Assembly (NCBI GenBank): GCA_947448725.1
Contig: CANFOM010000001.1
Span: 62,001-126,000 of the forward strand
Direction: 5' to 3'
DNA from: Bacteroidota bacterium
Lineage (GTDB): Bacteria > Bacteroidota > Bacteroidia > Chitinophagales > Chitinophagaceae
DNA: 64,000 bases
This document shows, in pieces, positions 26,813-34,621 of the stretch. A program made the position numbers and the translations under genes. The notes below the pieces were generated by a model that saw nothing but the letters and a program-made list of their open reading frames with translations, searched no databases and was not told the origin of the DNA. Positions within the stretch are counted from its first letter, which is position 1; each line of letters begins with the position of its first letter.

Positions 26813-27499
26813 TTATAATTTTTGGATTCGAATATTTCTAAAAGAAACTTTATCACCATGATCTTGTAATGCTAAGTGGCCAGAAAAAATCTTTGCGAAA
26901 TCAGGAGATTCTCCTTTTGCAAATTTTGATCTTCTTATTAATTCTTTCCATCCGCTATCTCCTAAATGGGTACTTACCACAGTTACATCATTTAAGATTA
27001 AATCCAATTTGCCTTTTGCAGAAATGATATCTACTTTGTTCCACTCGTCAAAAGGTTTTGCAACGCCTTCTTTTCCTACGATTAAATCATATAAGTCGCC
27101 GGCTCTGTGGCTAATGATTTTTCCATCAGGATGACCATCATTGTCTAACACTTGCATTTCAGGTCCTGTATGCCAAGTATTTTTATATTTAATAGGATCA
27201 TCTTGAACAAAAAAGATAATTCCGCTATTTCCGTTTTTAGCAATTTTCCATTCTAATTGTAAATGAAAGTCGTTATAACTTTCATCGGTAACAAGGTCTC
27301 CACCTTCTTTACCCGCTTTTTTAGCAGCTGGATCTAATACAATAGCACCATTGTCCACGGTCCAAGCTTCACCAGCAGTGGTTTTACCAAAACTATGCCA
27401 ACCTTTGGTAGTTTTTCCGTCAAATAAGGAAGTCCATTTTTGCGCATTGGTTTGTGTAAAAACAAATGTTACCAAGCAGGCAAGCAATAATTTTTTCAT
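26813..27499 (-). CDS. PF06439/DUF1080 protein ('3-keto-disaccharide hydrolase' family)
   Basis: A 228-residue exported protein: signal peptide at residues 1-19 (MKKLLLACLVTFVFTQTNAQ) followed by one concanavalin-like beta-sandwich domain. Family marks include WTSLFDGKTTKGWHSFG, DFHLQLEWKIAKNGNSGIIF, a central GPEMQVLDNDGHPDG and the C-terminal HLALQDHGDKVSFRNIRI. Pfam names the family after members acting on 3-keto-disaccharides. That activity is not shown here, but the neighbours (cytochrome c, isomerases, GMC and Gfo/Idh/MocA oxidoreductases) support it. It is the fourth gene of the leftward operon. Confidence 0.87.
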   Translation of the reverse strand: MKKLLLACLVTFVFTQTNAQKWTSLFDGKTTKGWHSFGKTTAGEAWTVDNGAIVLDPAAKKAGKEGGDLVTDESYNDFHLQLEWKIAKNGNSGIIFFVQDDPIKYKNTWHTGPEMQVLDNDGHPDGKIISHRAGDLYDLIVGKEGVAKPFDEWNKVDIISAKGKLDLILNDVTVVSTHLGDSGWKELIRRSKFAKGESPDFAKIFSGHLALQDHGDKVSFRNIRIQKL

Positions 27500-27548
27500 G
27501 ATAATTTTTTAGTTAAAAATAATTGATAGATCTATTATAAAACAATAT

Positions 27549-27947
27549 CTACTTCTTTAAAAGTAAGACATATTTTATCATCGCTTCTACATCTTCTTGT
27601 TTTAATTGTGGATGTGGAGACATTGGAATAGCGCCCCAGTTGCCACTTCCGCCTTTTATCACTTTTGAAGCTAACATTTTAATATTGGCTTCTGTATTTT
27701 CATATTTTGCCGCTACGTCTTTGTAAGCAGGCCCAATATTTTTTTCGCTTGTTTTGTGACAGGTTAAACAATCGCTCCCTGCTACCAAGGCCAATCCTTT
27801 TTGATAATCTGGATTATCGGATAAACTTGCCACTGCGGGGGCTGCTGGTTTAACTTCAGCACTTGCTGTTTTTGCTGCCTCTCCTGATCCACCACCACAT
27901 GCCATCATAGCGATAGCTGCTGTCATAATAAATAAAACCTTCTTCAT
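27549..27947 (-). CDS. Monoheme cytochrome c lipoprotein
   Basis: A 132-residue exported lipoprotein: hydrophobic signal with lipobox MMA-C17, a Gly/Ala/Pro-rich linker (about 18-42), then a class I cytochrome c domain. Heme attachment is C60-L-T-C63-H64, and the distal ligand is Met109 in GAIPMSPHPQL. It is probably anchored in the inner or outer membrane facing the periplasm. In this cluster it is the natural electron acceptor for the GMC dehydrogenase encoded at 31322; this is inference. Spacing is 20 bases from the upstream isomerase gene. Confidence 0.92.
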   Translation of the reverse strand: MKKVLFIMTAAIAMMACGGGSGEAAKTASAEVKPAAPAVASLSDNPDYQKGLALVAGSDCLTCHKTSEKNIGPAYKDVAAKYENTEANIKMLASKVIKGGSGNWGAIPMSPHPQLKQEDVEAMIKYVLLLKK

Positions 27948-27967
27948 TGTACTTCTGTTTTTAGTGT

Positions 27968-29020
27968 TTAAATGCCCAATATTTTTTTATTAAATGCTTC
28001 ATCCGATCCGGTGTTAGCGAAATCGTCAAAAGCTTTTTCTGTTACCTTGATAATATTTTTTTGAATAAAAATCGCCCCTTCTGCAGCGCCAACTTCTGGA
28101 TGCTTGATGGCACATTCCCATTCCATAACGGCCCAGCCATTGTAATTGTAAGCAGCTAATTTGCTAAATATACTTTTAAAATCTACCTGTCCATCACCTA
28201 AAGATCTAAATCTGCCAGCGCGGTCTATCCAATTTTGATAACCACCATACACGCCTTGTTTTGCTGTTGGATTAAATTCGGCATCTTTTACATGGAACAT
28301 TTTTATACGCTCATGAAAAGCATCTATATAGCCTAAGTAATCCATGCATTGTAAAACAAAGTGAGAAGGATCATATAATAAACAAGCACGTGGATGTTGT
28401 TTTACTTTATCTAAAAACATTTCATAGGTAGCGCCATCATGTAAATCTTCGCCAGGATGAATTTCATAACAAAGATCAACACCTACTTTATCAAATTCAT
28501 TTAATATAGGCAACCATCTTTTTGCTAATTCATTAAAGCCTGTATCCACTAATCCTGCTGGACGTTGTGGCCATGGGTAAACGGTATGCCATAATAATGC
28601 ACCACTAAAAGTTGCGTGTGCATTTAATCCTAAATTTTGTGAAGCTTTTGCTGCATATATTAATTGTTGTACGGCCCATTCGGTTCTTGCTTTTGAATTG
28701 CCATGTACTTCTTTGGGTGCAAAGCCATCAAATTGCGCATCATAGGCAGGATGTACTGCTACCAATTGTCCTTGTAAGTGCGTGGATAATTCAGTAATTT
28801 CCATTCCTGCTTTAGCAACGATTGCTTTTATTTCGTCTGCATAGGTTTTGCTTTCGGCTGCTTTTTTTAAATCGATGCATCTTGGGTCCCAAGTAGGAAT
28901 TTGCACTCCTTTGAAACCTAATCCAGCAGCCCATTTACAAATACTTTCTAATGTATTAAAGGGAGCAGTATCCCCCATAAACTGTGCTAAAAAAATAGCA
29001 GGTCCTTTTATTGTTGTCAT
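27968..29020 (-). CDS. Cytoplasmic TIM-barrel sugar isomerase/epimerase-like protein
   Basis: A 350-residue protein of the AP-endonuclease-2/xylose-isomerase-like superfamily without signal peptide. Barrel features are GLGFKGVQIPTW, ITELSTHLQGQ, a central glutamate in DLCYEIHPGEDLHDG, YDPSHFVLQCMDYL, IKMFHVKDAEF, and the last metal glutamate in WAVMEWEC. Members interconvert keto sugars or act as 3-keto-glycoside lyases or epimerases; the exact reaction is unknown. It lies 9 bases after the Gfo/Idh/MocA gene and most likely works on the same sugar. This pairing is common in Bacteroidota. Confidence 0.88.
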   Translation of the reverse strand: MTTIKGPAIFLAQFMGDTAPFNTLESICKWAAGLGFKGVQIPTWDPRCIDLKKAAESKTYADEIKAIVAKAGMEITELSTHLQGQLVAVHPAYDAQFDGFAPKEVHGNSKARTEWAVQQLIYAAKASQNLGLNAHATFSGALLWHTVYPWPQRPAGLVDTGFNELAKRWLPILNEFDKVGVDLCYEIHPGEDLHDGATYEMFLDKVKQHPRACLLYDPSHFVLQCMDYLGYIDAFHERIKMFHVKDAEFNPTAKQGVYGGYQNWIDRAGRFRSLGDGQVDFKSIFSKLAAYNYNGWAVMEWECAIKHPEVGAAEGAIFIQKNIIKVTEKAFDDFANTGSDEAFNKKILGI

Positions 29021-29029
29021 ATTTATATT

Positions 29030-30196
29030 TTAAATAACATAAGGGGTCCATTTAATATCGGACTGTGAAGAAGCGACTACATTATCTATAAAAGCCATAC
29101 CTCTTAAGCCATCTTCAACGCCTGGGAAATCTAACATTTCTGCAGTGGGTTTTGTACCATCTATTTTACAACCAAGTGTTAAAGCAAAATTGCGGTAGAT
29201 ATTTGCAAATGCTTCTAAATATCCTTCTGGATGCCCGCCTGGTGTTCTTGAATTGTGAATGGCTGTAGCAGATAAATGCGCACCATAGTTTCCACCGGCT
29301 CTTAATATTTGAGTAGGTTGATCTAACCATTTAACTAATAAAGTGTTTGGTTCATGTTGTGCCCATTCAATGCCACCATGTTCTCCATAAACTCTAATTT
29401 TTAAAGCATTTTCTTCGCCCGCTGCTACTTGTGATGCCATTAAAACTCCTTTAGCACCGTTATCGAATTTTAACATCACGGCTCCATCATCATCTAATAA
29501 ACGGCCTTCTACCATCGTATTTAATTCAGCACACACATCGGTAATTTTTGCACCAGTAATATATTCTGCTAAGTGCGCTGCATGGGTTCCAATATCTCCC
29601 ATCACCGAACTTTTGCCAGATTTTTTTGGATCAGTTCTCCAAGCTGCCTGCGCATTGCCTTCTTTTTCTGACAATTTGCTTAACCAACCTTGAGGATATT
29701 CTACCCATACCTTTCTAATTTTTCCTAATTTACCTTCTTTCACCATGGCCTTTGCTTGCTTTACCATTGGGTAGCCTGAATAAGTATGCGTTAAACAAAG
29801 GGTTAAACCAGTTTCGTCTAATTTTTTCTTTAATTGCTTTGCTTCATCCAATGAAAAAGTAATGGGCTTTTCAATGACTACATGAAAACCATAGTCTAAA
29901 GCCATCATCGCTGGAGCAAAATGCGCAAAGTTGGGTGTTACGATAGTTACAAAATCCATACGTTCGTTAGTTGGTAAACTAGCTTCTTTCTTAATCATCT
30001 CATCATAAGTAAGATAAGTTCTATCTTTTGGAAGAAACAAAGCTTCGCCTGAAGCAACAGCAATTTCAGGATTGATACTTAATGCACCACATGTTATTTC
30101 AATTAATCCATCCATGTTGGCAGCGAGTCTGTGTATGGCTCCTATGAAAGCGTCTTTTCCACCGCCTACCATTCCCATTCGTAATTTTCGGTTCAT
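29030..30196 (-). CDS. Cytoplasmic Gfo/Idh/MocA-family NAD(P)-dependent oxidoreductase
   Basis: Sugar or cyclitol dehydrogenase. A Rossmann domain (MGMVGGGKDAFIGAIHR) is followed by the catalytic E109-K110-P111 (VVIEKPITF) and the C-terminal alpha/beta substrate domain with GDIGTHAAHLAEY. Counted from the ATG at 30196 it has 388 residues. A GTG at 30247 would add 17 poorly conserved residues and is not chosen. No signal peptide is present, in contrast to the related protein at 38862. It is the first gene of the leftward operon. It could reduce 3-keto sugars back to the normal sugar or oxidise imported sugars. Confidence 0.9.
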   Translation of the reverse strand: MNRKLRMGMVGGGKDAFIGAIHRLAANMDGLIEITCGALSINPEIAVASGEALFLPKDRTYLTYDEMIKKEASLPTNERMDFVTIVTPNFAHFAPAMMALDYGFHVVIEKPITFSLDEAKQLKKKLDETGLTLCLTHTYSGYPMVKQAKAMVKEGKLGKIRKVWVEYPQGWLSKLSEKEGNAQAAWRTDPKKSGKSSVMGDIGTHAAHLAEYITGAKITDVCAELNTMVEGRLLDDDGAVMLKFDNGAKGVLMASQVAAGEENALKIRVYGEHGGIEWAQHEPNTLLVKWLDQPTQILRAGGNYGAHLSATAIHNSRTPGGHPEGYLEAFANIYRNFALTLGCKIDGTKPTAEMLDFPGVEDGLRGMAFIDNVVASSQSDIKWTPYVI

Positions 30197-30382
30197 TTTT
30201 TGAATATTTTTTGGCTTAAAAATCGTTTGATTGTGTTGTAAGAACACGTTCAGCGTAATCTAGTAGCAATTTCCTTATTATTTTGCAAATTACCTCCTTT
30301 TTTAACCAATTATTTTTTTAAAAACAGGAAATAAAAATTATATTTATCAAATCAAAATTATTGTAAACCTTAAAATTTCACT
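30197..30382. promoter_or_regulatory. Divergent control region of the sugar-oxidation cluster
   Basis: 186 bases between two divergent operons. It is very AT-rich (30290-30382 has long A and T runs) and must hold both promoters. No exact TAnnTTTG box was found on either strand, unlike many other genes here, which may indicate a different sigma factor or an activator. No clear operator palindrome was seen. Confidence 0.5.
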
Positions 30383-31276
30383 ATGTCAAGTACTGTCAAT
30401 AGACGTAAACTAATCAAACAAGTTTTAACCGGATCGGCTGCACTTGCAACAGGTGTTGTCATTCCTTCAAATATTTTAGCAGCCGTGAAAAATCAAACTA
30501 GTCCAAGCCCACTTAAAGGAAACATTAACCATACTGCATGCAGATGGTGTTATGGCGGAATACCTATTGATACTTTAGCAAAAAATTTTAAAGAAATTGG
30601 AATGATTGGAATGGATTTAGTAGGTCCTGCCGATTGGAAAGTTTTAAAAGACAATGGATTAATTTCAACCATGTGTAATGGTGCTGAAATAAGTTTGACA
30701 GAAGGTTTTAATACTTTAGAATACCATGATAAATTAGTAAAAAATTATACCGACCATATCAATTACGTTGCTGACGCTGGTTATACCAACTTAATTTGTT
30801 TTTCTGGAAGTAGAAAAGGTATGGATGATGAAACCGGCTTAAAAAACTGCGTTACTGGTTTGAAAAGAATTATGGGACATGCAGAAAAAAGAGGAGTCAT
30901 TATTCAAATGGAACTTTTAAACTCAAGAGTAGATCACAAAGATTACATGTGCGATAAATCTAGTTGGGGCGTTGAATTATGTAAACAATTAGATTCTCCT
31001 AATTTTAAATTATTGTATGATATCTACCATATGCAAATTGATGAAGGAGATATTATTCGTACCATTCAAAGAGATAATAAATATTTTGGGCATTACCACA
31101 CCGGCGGTGTTCCAGGTCGTCATGAAATTGATGAAAGACAAGAATTAAACTACCCAGCTATTATGCGCGCTATTGTTAAAACTGGGTTTAAGGGTTATGT
31201 CGCTCAAGAATTTATTCCAGCAGACAAGGATCCAATTGTTTCTTTAACAACAGCAATTAAAATTTGCGACGTTTAA
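30383..31276 (+). CDS. Exported TIM-barrel protein, hydroxypyruvate-isomerase-like
   Basis: A 297-residue protein. The N-terminus N-R-R-K-L-I-K-Q-V-L followed by a hydrophobic stretch (GSAALATGVVIPSNILAA) resembles a Tat signal, so it probably acts in the periplasm. The mature part is a TIM barrel of the hydroxypyruvate isomerase type: HTACRWCYGGIPIDTLA, IGMIGMDLVGP, MELLNSRVDH with the metal glutamate, LLYDIYHMQI, FGHYHTGGVPGRHE and the final glutamate in VAQEFIP. The substrate is unknown. It is first in the rightward operon, 45 bases before the GMC gene. Confidence 0.87.
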   Translation: MSSTVNRRKLIKQVLTGSAALATGVVIPSNILAAVKNQTSPSPLKGNINHTACRWCYGGIPIDTLAKNFKEIGMIGMDLVGPADWKVLKDNGLISTMCNGAEISLTEGFNTLEYHDKLVKNYTDHINYVADAGYTNLICFSGSRKGMDDETGLKNCVTGLKRIMGHAEKRGVIIQMELLNSRVDHKDYMCDKSSWGVELCKQLDSPNFKLLYDIYHMQIDEGDIIRTIQRDNKYFGHYHTGGVPGRHEIDERQELNYPAIMRAIVKTGFKGYVAQEFIPADKDPIVSLTTAIKICDV

Positions 31277-31321
31277 ATTTATTTTTTTAATATATAACGA
31301 TCAATTCTTAAAATTTAACCA

Positions 31322-33001
31322 ATGGCAGAACAACAATATGATGCAATTGTAGTGGGCTCGGGAATTAGTGGCGGATGGGCTGCTAAAGAGCTTACTCAAA
31401 AAGGATTAAAGGTTTTAATGTTAGAGCGTGGTAGAAATATCGAACACATTAAAGATTATGTCAATGCCAATAAAGAAGCATGGGATTTTCCTCATCGCGG
31501 CACTCGTACTCAACAAATGATTAAAGATTATCCTGCTTTAAAACGCGACTATCCTTTAAATGAAACCAATTTAGATTATTGGTGTTCTGATAAGGATTCT
31601 CCTTATGTAGAAACAAAAAGATTTGATTGGTTTAGAGGGTATCAAGTTGGAGGCCGTTCTTTAATGTGGGGGCGTCAAAGTTATCGTTGGTCTGATCTAG
31701 ATTTTGAAGCCAATGCTAAAGATGGTCATGGGGTAGATTGGCCTGTACGTTATAAAGAAATAGAACCATGGTATGATTATGTAGAAAAATTTGCAGGCAT
31801 TAGCGGTAATCGCGATGGCTTAGCTGTTTTACCTGATGGTCAATTTTTACCTGCAATGGATTTGACCTGTGTGGAGAAAGATGTAGCTGCAAGATTAAAA
31901 GAAGTATATAAAGGTTCTCGTCATTTAATTATTGGACGTACTGCTAATATAACAGTACCACATGAAGGTCGCCCAGGTTGTCAATTTAGAAATAAATGTT
32001 GGTTAGGTTGTCCATTTGGTGGATACTTTAGTACGCAATCTTCCACTTTGCCTGCTGCGATGGCTACGGGTAATTTAACCTTGAGACCATGGAGTATTGT
32101 AACTGAAATTAAATACGACAAAGATAAAAAACGTGCAACAGGGGTAACTGTCTTAGACGCGGAAACCAATAAAACAATTGAGTACAAAGCAAAAATAATT
32201 TTTGTGAATGCTTCTACTTTAAATAGTACTTGGTTATTGATGAATTCTGCTACCGATGTTTGGGAAGGCGGATTAGGAAGTAGTAGTGATGCTTTAGGAA
32301 AGTATTTGATGGATCACCATTTAGGCATTGGTGCTTCAGGAACTGTTGATGGGTATGAAGATAAATATACTTTTGGACGTCGCGCTAATGGTTTTTATAT
32401 TCCACGTTTTAGAAATGTAGGCGATGATAAGCGTGATTATGTTCGTGGCTTTGGTTACCAAGGTGGTGGAACTAGACAGGGTTGGAAACATGAGGTAGCT
32501 GAATTTTCAATTGGTGGTGAATACAAAGACAACTTAACAGAACCAGGTGGATGGACAATGGGTATGGGTGGTTTTGGTGAAATGTTGCCAGATGCTTCTA
32601 ATAAAATTACCTTGGATAAAACAGTCAAAGACAAATGGGGCTTAAATGTTTTAAACATTGATTGCGAATTAAAAGAGAACGAGAAAAAAATGCGCAAAGA
32701 TATTTTTGCTGATGCGCAAGAAATGCTTGAAAAGGTTGGTGTTAAAAATGTAAAGGCACACGATGGCGATGGTACTCCAGGAAGAGGAATACATGAAATG
32801 GGTACGGCTCGTATGGGTAAAGATCCAAAAACATCTGTGCTCAATGGCAACAACCAAATTTGGGATGCGCCCAATGTATTTGTAACAGATGGTGCTTTTA
32901 TGGCAAGCTCTTCTTGCGTAAATCCGTCTTTAACTTATATGGCATTTACTGCAAGAGCTGCTGAATTTGCAGTGAATGAATTGAAAAAAGGAAACTTATA
33001 A
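31322..33001 (+). CDS. GMC-family FAD oxidoreductase (periplasmic sugar dehydrogenase large subunit)
   Basis: A 559-residue flavoprotein. The FAD-binding loop is GSGISG (12-17) with LERGRN after it. GGRSLMWGRQSYRW (about 111-123) is the second conserved GMC segment. The C-terminal part has GIHEMGTARMG and SSSCVNPSLTYMA, which hold the catalytic His and Asn. A cysteine motif C220-x5-C226-x3-C230 matches the spacing of the [3Fe-4S] site in bacterial FAD-glucose dehydrogenase alpha subunits. There is no signal peptide; the Tat-bearing partner 25 bases downstream probably carries it across the membrane. Likely electron acceptor: the cytochrome at 27549. Confidence 0.93.
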   Translation: MAEQQYDAIVVGSGISGGWAAKELTQKGLKVLMLERGRNIEHIKDYVNANKEAWDFPHRGTRTQQMIKDYPALKRDYPLNETNLDYWCSDKDSPYVETKRFDWFRGYQVGGRSLMWGRQSYRWSDLDFEANAKDGHGVDWPVRYKEIEPWYDYVEKFAGISGNRDGLAVLPDGQFLPAMDLTCVEKDVAARLKEVYKGSRHLIIGRTANITVPHEGRPGCQFRNKCWLGCPFGGYFSTQSSTLPAAMATGNLTLRPWSIVTEIKYDKDKKRATGVTVLDAETNKTIEYKAKIIFVNASTLNSTWLLMNSATDVWEGGLGSSSDALGKYLMDHHLGIGASGTVDGYEDKYTFGRRANGFYIPRFRNVGDDKRDYVRGFGYQGGGTRQGWKHEVAEFSIGGEYKDNLTEPGGWTMGMGGFGEMLPDASNKITLDKTVKDKWGLNVLNIDCELKENEKKMRKDIFADAQEMLEKVGVKNVKAHDGDGTPGRGIHEMGTARMGKDPKTSVLNGNNQIWDAPNVFVTDGAFMASSSCVNPSLTYMAFTARAAEFAVNELKKGNL

Positions 33002-33026
33002 TTTTATAAATTTTAATTATTATTTT

Positions 33027-33590
33027 ATGATGAACAGAAGAGAAGCCTTATCAAGAGTTGCCCTTATTATGGGGGGAACTGTTTTAGGCGCAGAAGCTTT
33101 TTTATCTGGTTGTACTACAGGTGCTACAGGTTTAAGTTTCACAAAAGAAGACATTTCATTTTTTAATGAAATTGCAGAAACCATTTTACCAGCCACCAAT
33201 ACACCGGGTGCCAAAGAAGCGAAAGTGGGTGAGTTTATGACAGTAATTGTAAAAGATTGTTATGAAGCAAAAGACCAAACTACCTTTATGGCAGGCTTTA
33301 AAAAATTAAACGAGGCTTCTAGTAAAGCAAATGGCAAATCCTTTATGGAAGCTACTGCTGCTCAACGCCACGATTTATTAGTAGCCTTAGACAAAGAAGC
33401 ATCAGCTTATCAAAAAGCTAAAAAGCATGATGAGCAAAAGCACTATTTTACTATGTTCAAAGAATTAACCTTATGGGGATTCTTTAGTTCTGAAGTAGGC
33501 GCTACCAAAGCTTTACGTTATGTTGCAGTTCCTGGAAGATACGAAGGTTCTGTGCCGTATAAAAAAGGCGACAAAGCTTGGGCTACTTAG
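33027..33590 (+). CDS. Gluconate 2-dehydrogenase subunit 3-family protein (small subunit, Tat lipoprotein)
   Basis: Small partner of the GMC dehydrogenase. The 187-residue protein starts M-M-N-R-R-E-A-L-S-R followed by a hydrophobic stretch and LSGC29, that is, a twin-arginine signal plus a lipobox. Family features are ISFFNEIAETILPATNTPGAKEAKVGEF, DCYEAKD, and the C-terminal LWGFFSSEVGATKALRYVAVPGRYEGSVPY. In characterised sugar dehydrogenases this subunit escorts the flavin subunit through the Tat pathway. Either of the two first Met codons may be the start. Confidence 0.92.
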   Translation: MMNRREALSRVALIMGGTVLGAEAFLSGCTTGATGLSFTKEDISFFNEIAETILPATNTPGAKEAKVGEFMTVIVKDCYEAKDQTTFMAGFKKLNEASSKANGKSFMEATAAQRHDLLVALDKEASAYQKAKKHDEQKHYFTMFKELTLWGFFSSEVGATKALRYVAVPGRYEGSVPYKKGDKAWAT

Positions 33591-33652
33591 TAGTACCGTC
33601 TTTTTTAGAGCCTTTAACAATGAACGCATTGCTTACTTAATAAAATTATTTT

Positions 33653-34507
33653 ATGAATAACTCAAGAAGAAATTTCCTCCGCCAAACAGCTTTGGCAGGA
33701 GCGGCACTTAGCTTACCATTTCGCAATGAATTAATGGCGATGGCAGGTAAAAAAAATCCTTTCGGCATTCAATTATGGACAGTGAAAGAAGCATTAGCTA
33801 AAGATACGGTGGGTGTGCTTACACACTTATCAAAATCTGGCTATAAGCTAATAGAAGGTTTTGAAGGAAAGGGTGGAATTTTTTGGGGCATGAAAAATAC
33901 AGAGTTTAAAAAAGTGATGGATGATTTAGGCATGAGCTTTATTTCATCACATTGTGATAATACTAAAGACTTCGAACGCAAAGCAGCTGAAGCAGCTGAA
34001 ATTGGAATGAAGTATTTAATTTGTCCTTATAAAGGGCCACAAAAATCAATTGACAATTTCAAAAAATTCTCTGACGAGTTTAATGCTTGTGGAGAAATTA
34101 CTAAGAAAAATGGTATTCGCTTTGCTTACCACAATCATGATTATTCCTTTAAAGCAATGGATGGCATTGTTCCACAGGATTTAATGCTACAATCTACTAA
34201 CCCCGCTACCGTTGACTTTGAAATGGATATGTATTGGACGGTAGCTGCTGGCGTGGATCCTATCGCTTATATGAAAAAATTCCCTAATCGGTTTAAGCTG
34301 GTTCATATAAAAGATTTAGCTAAAACAGCTACTGGACATGAATCTTGCATTATTGGAAAAGGAACCATTGATTACAAATCTTTATTACCTCAAGCAGCAG
34401 CTCAAGGTGTCAAATATTACATTGTAGAACAAGAAGCTTATACAGGCACGACCGAATTGGATTGTGCAAAAGACGATGCCGCTTATTTGAAAACATTACA
34501 ATGGTAA
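33653..34507 (+). CDS. Exported TIM-barrel sugar phosphate isomerase/epimerase-like protein
   Basis: A 284-residue protein with a twin-arginine-type signal (S-R-R-N-F-L-R-Q-T then ALAGAALSL), so it is probably periplasmic. The TIM-barrel core contains NPFGIQLWTVKEALAKD, GYKLIEGFEGK, FISSHCDNT, FAYHNHDYSF, VDFEMDMYWTVAAGVDP, FKLVHIKDLAK and VEQEAYTG, which supply the usual His/Glu/Asp metal site. It is the last gene of the rightward operon. Because it is exported, it is likely to act on free keto-sugars rather than sugar phosphates. The exact reaction is unknown. Confidence 0.88.
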   Translation: MNNSRRNFLRQTALAGAALSLPFRNELMAMAGKKNPFGIQLWTVKEALAKDTVGVLTHLSKSGYKLIEGFEGKGGIFWGMKNTEFKKVMDDLGMSFISSHCDNTKDFERKAAEAAEIGMKYLICPYKGPQKSIDNFKKFSDEFNACGEITKKNGIRFAYHNHDYSFKAMDGIVPQDLMLQSTNPATVDFEMDMYWTVAAGVDPIAYMKKFPNRFKLVHIKDLAKTATGHESCIIGKGTIDYKSLLPQAAAQGVKYYIVEQEAYTGTTELDCAKDDAAYLKTLQW

Positions 34508-34594
34508 TTGGCAATTAGCTCAATCAATTCCAATACTTAATTCTCTTTTGTTAATTTAAAAGGGATTGTAAGCTATCCTATCTCGATATTTTAG

Positions 34595-34602
34595 TAATTT
34601 TG
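34595..34602 (+). promoter_or_regulatory. -7 promoter element for the FAD/Fe-S oxidoreductase
   Basis: TAATTTTG matches TAnnTTTG and ends 19 bases before the ATG at 34622. A TTG at 34566-34568 lies somewhat too far upstream to be a standard -33 element. Confidence 0.45.
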
Positions 34603-34621
34603 GCAAGTTGAATTTTGAATT

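Noticed and set aside
32455..32874. 139-codon open frame opposite the GMC gene
   Set aside because: Antisense to conserved C-terminal GMC segments; rich in Ser and Pro as expected for a shadow.
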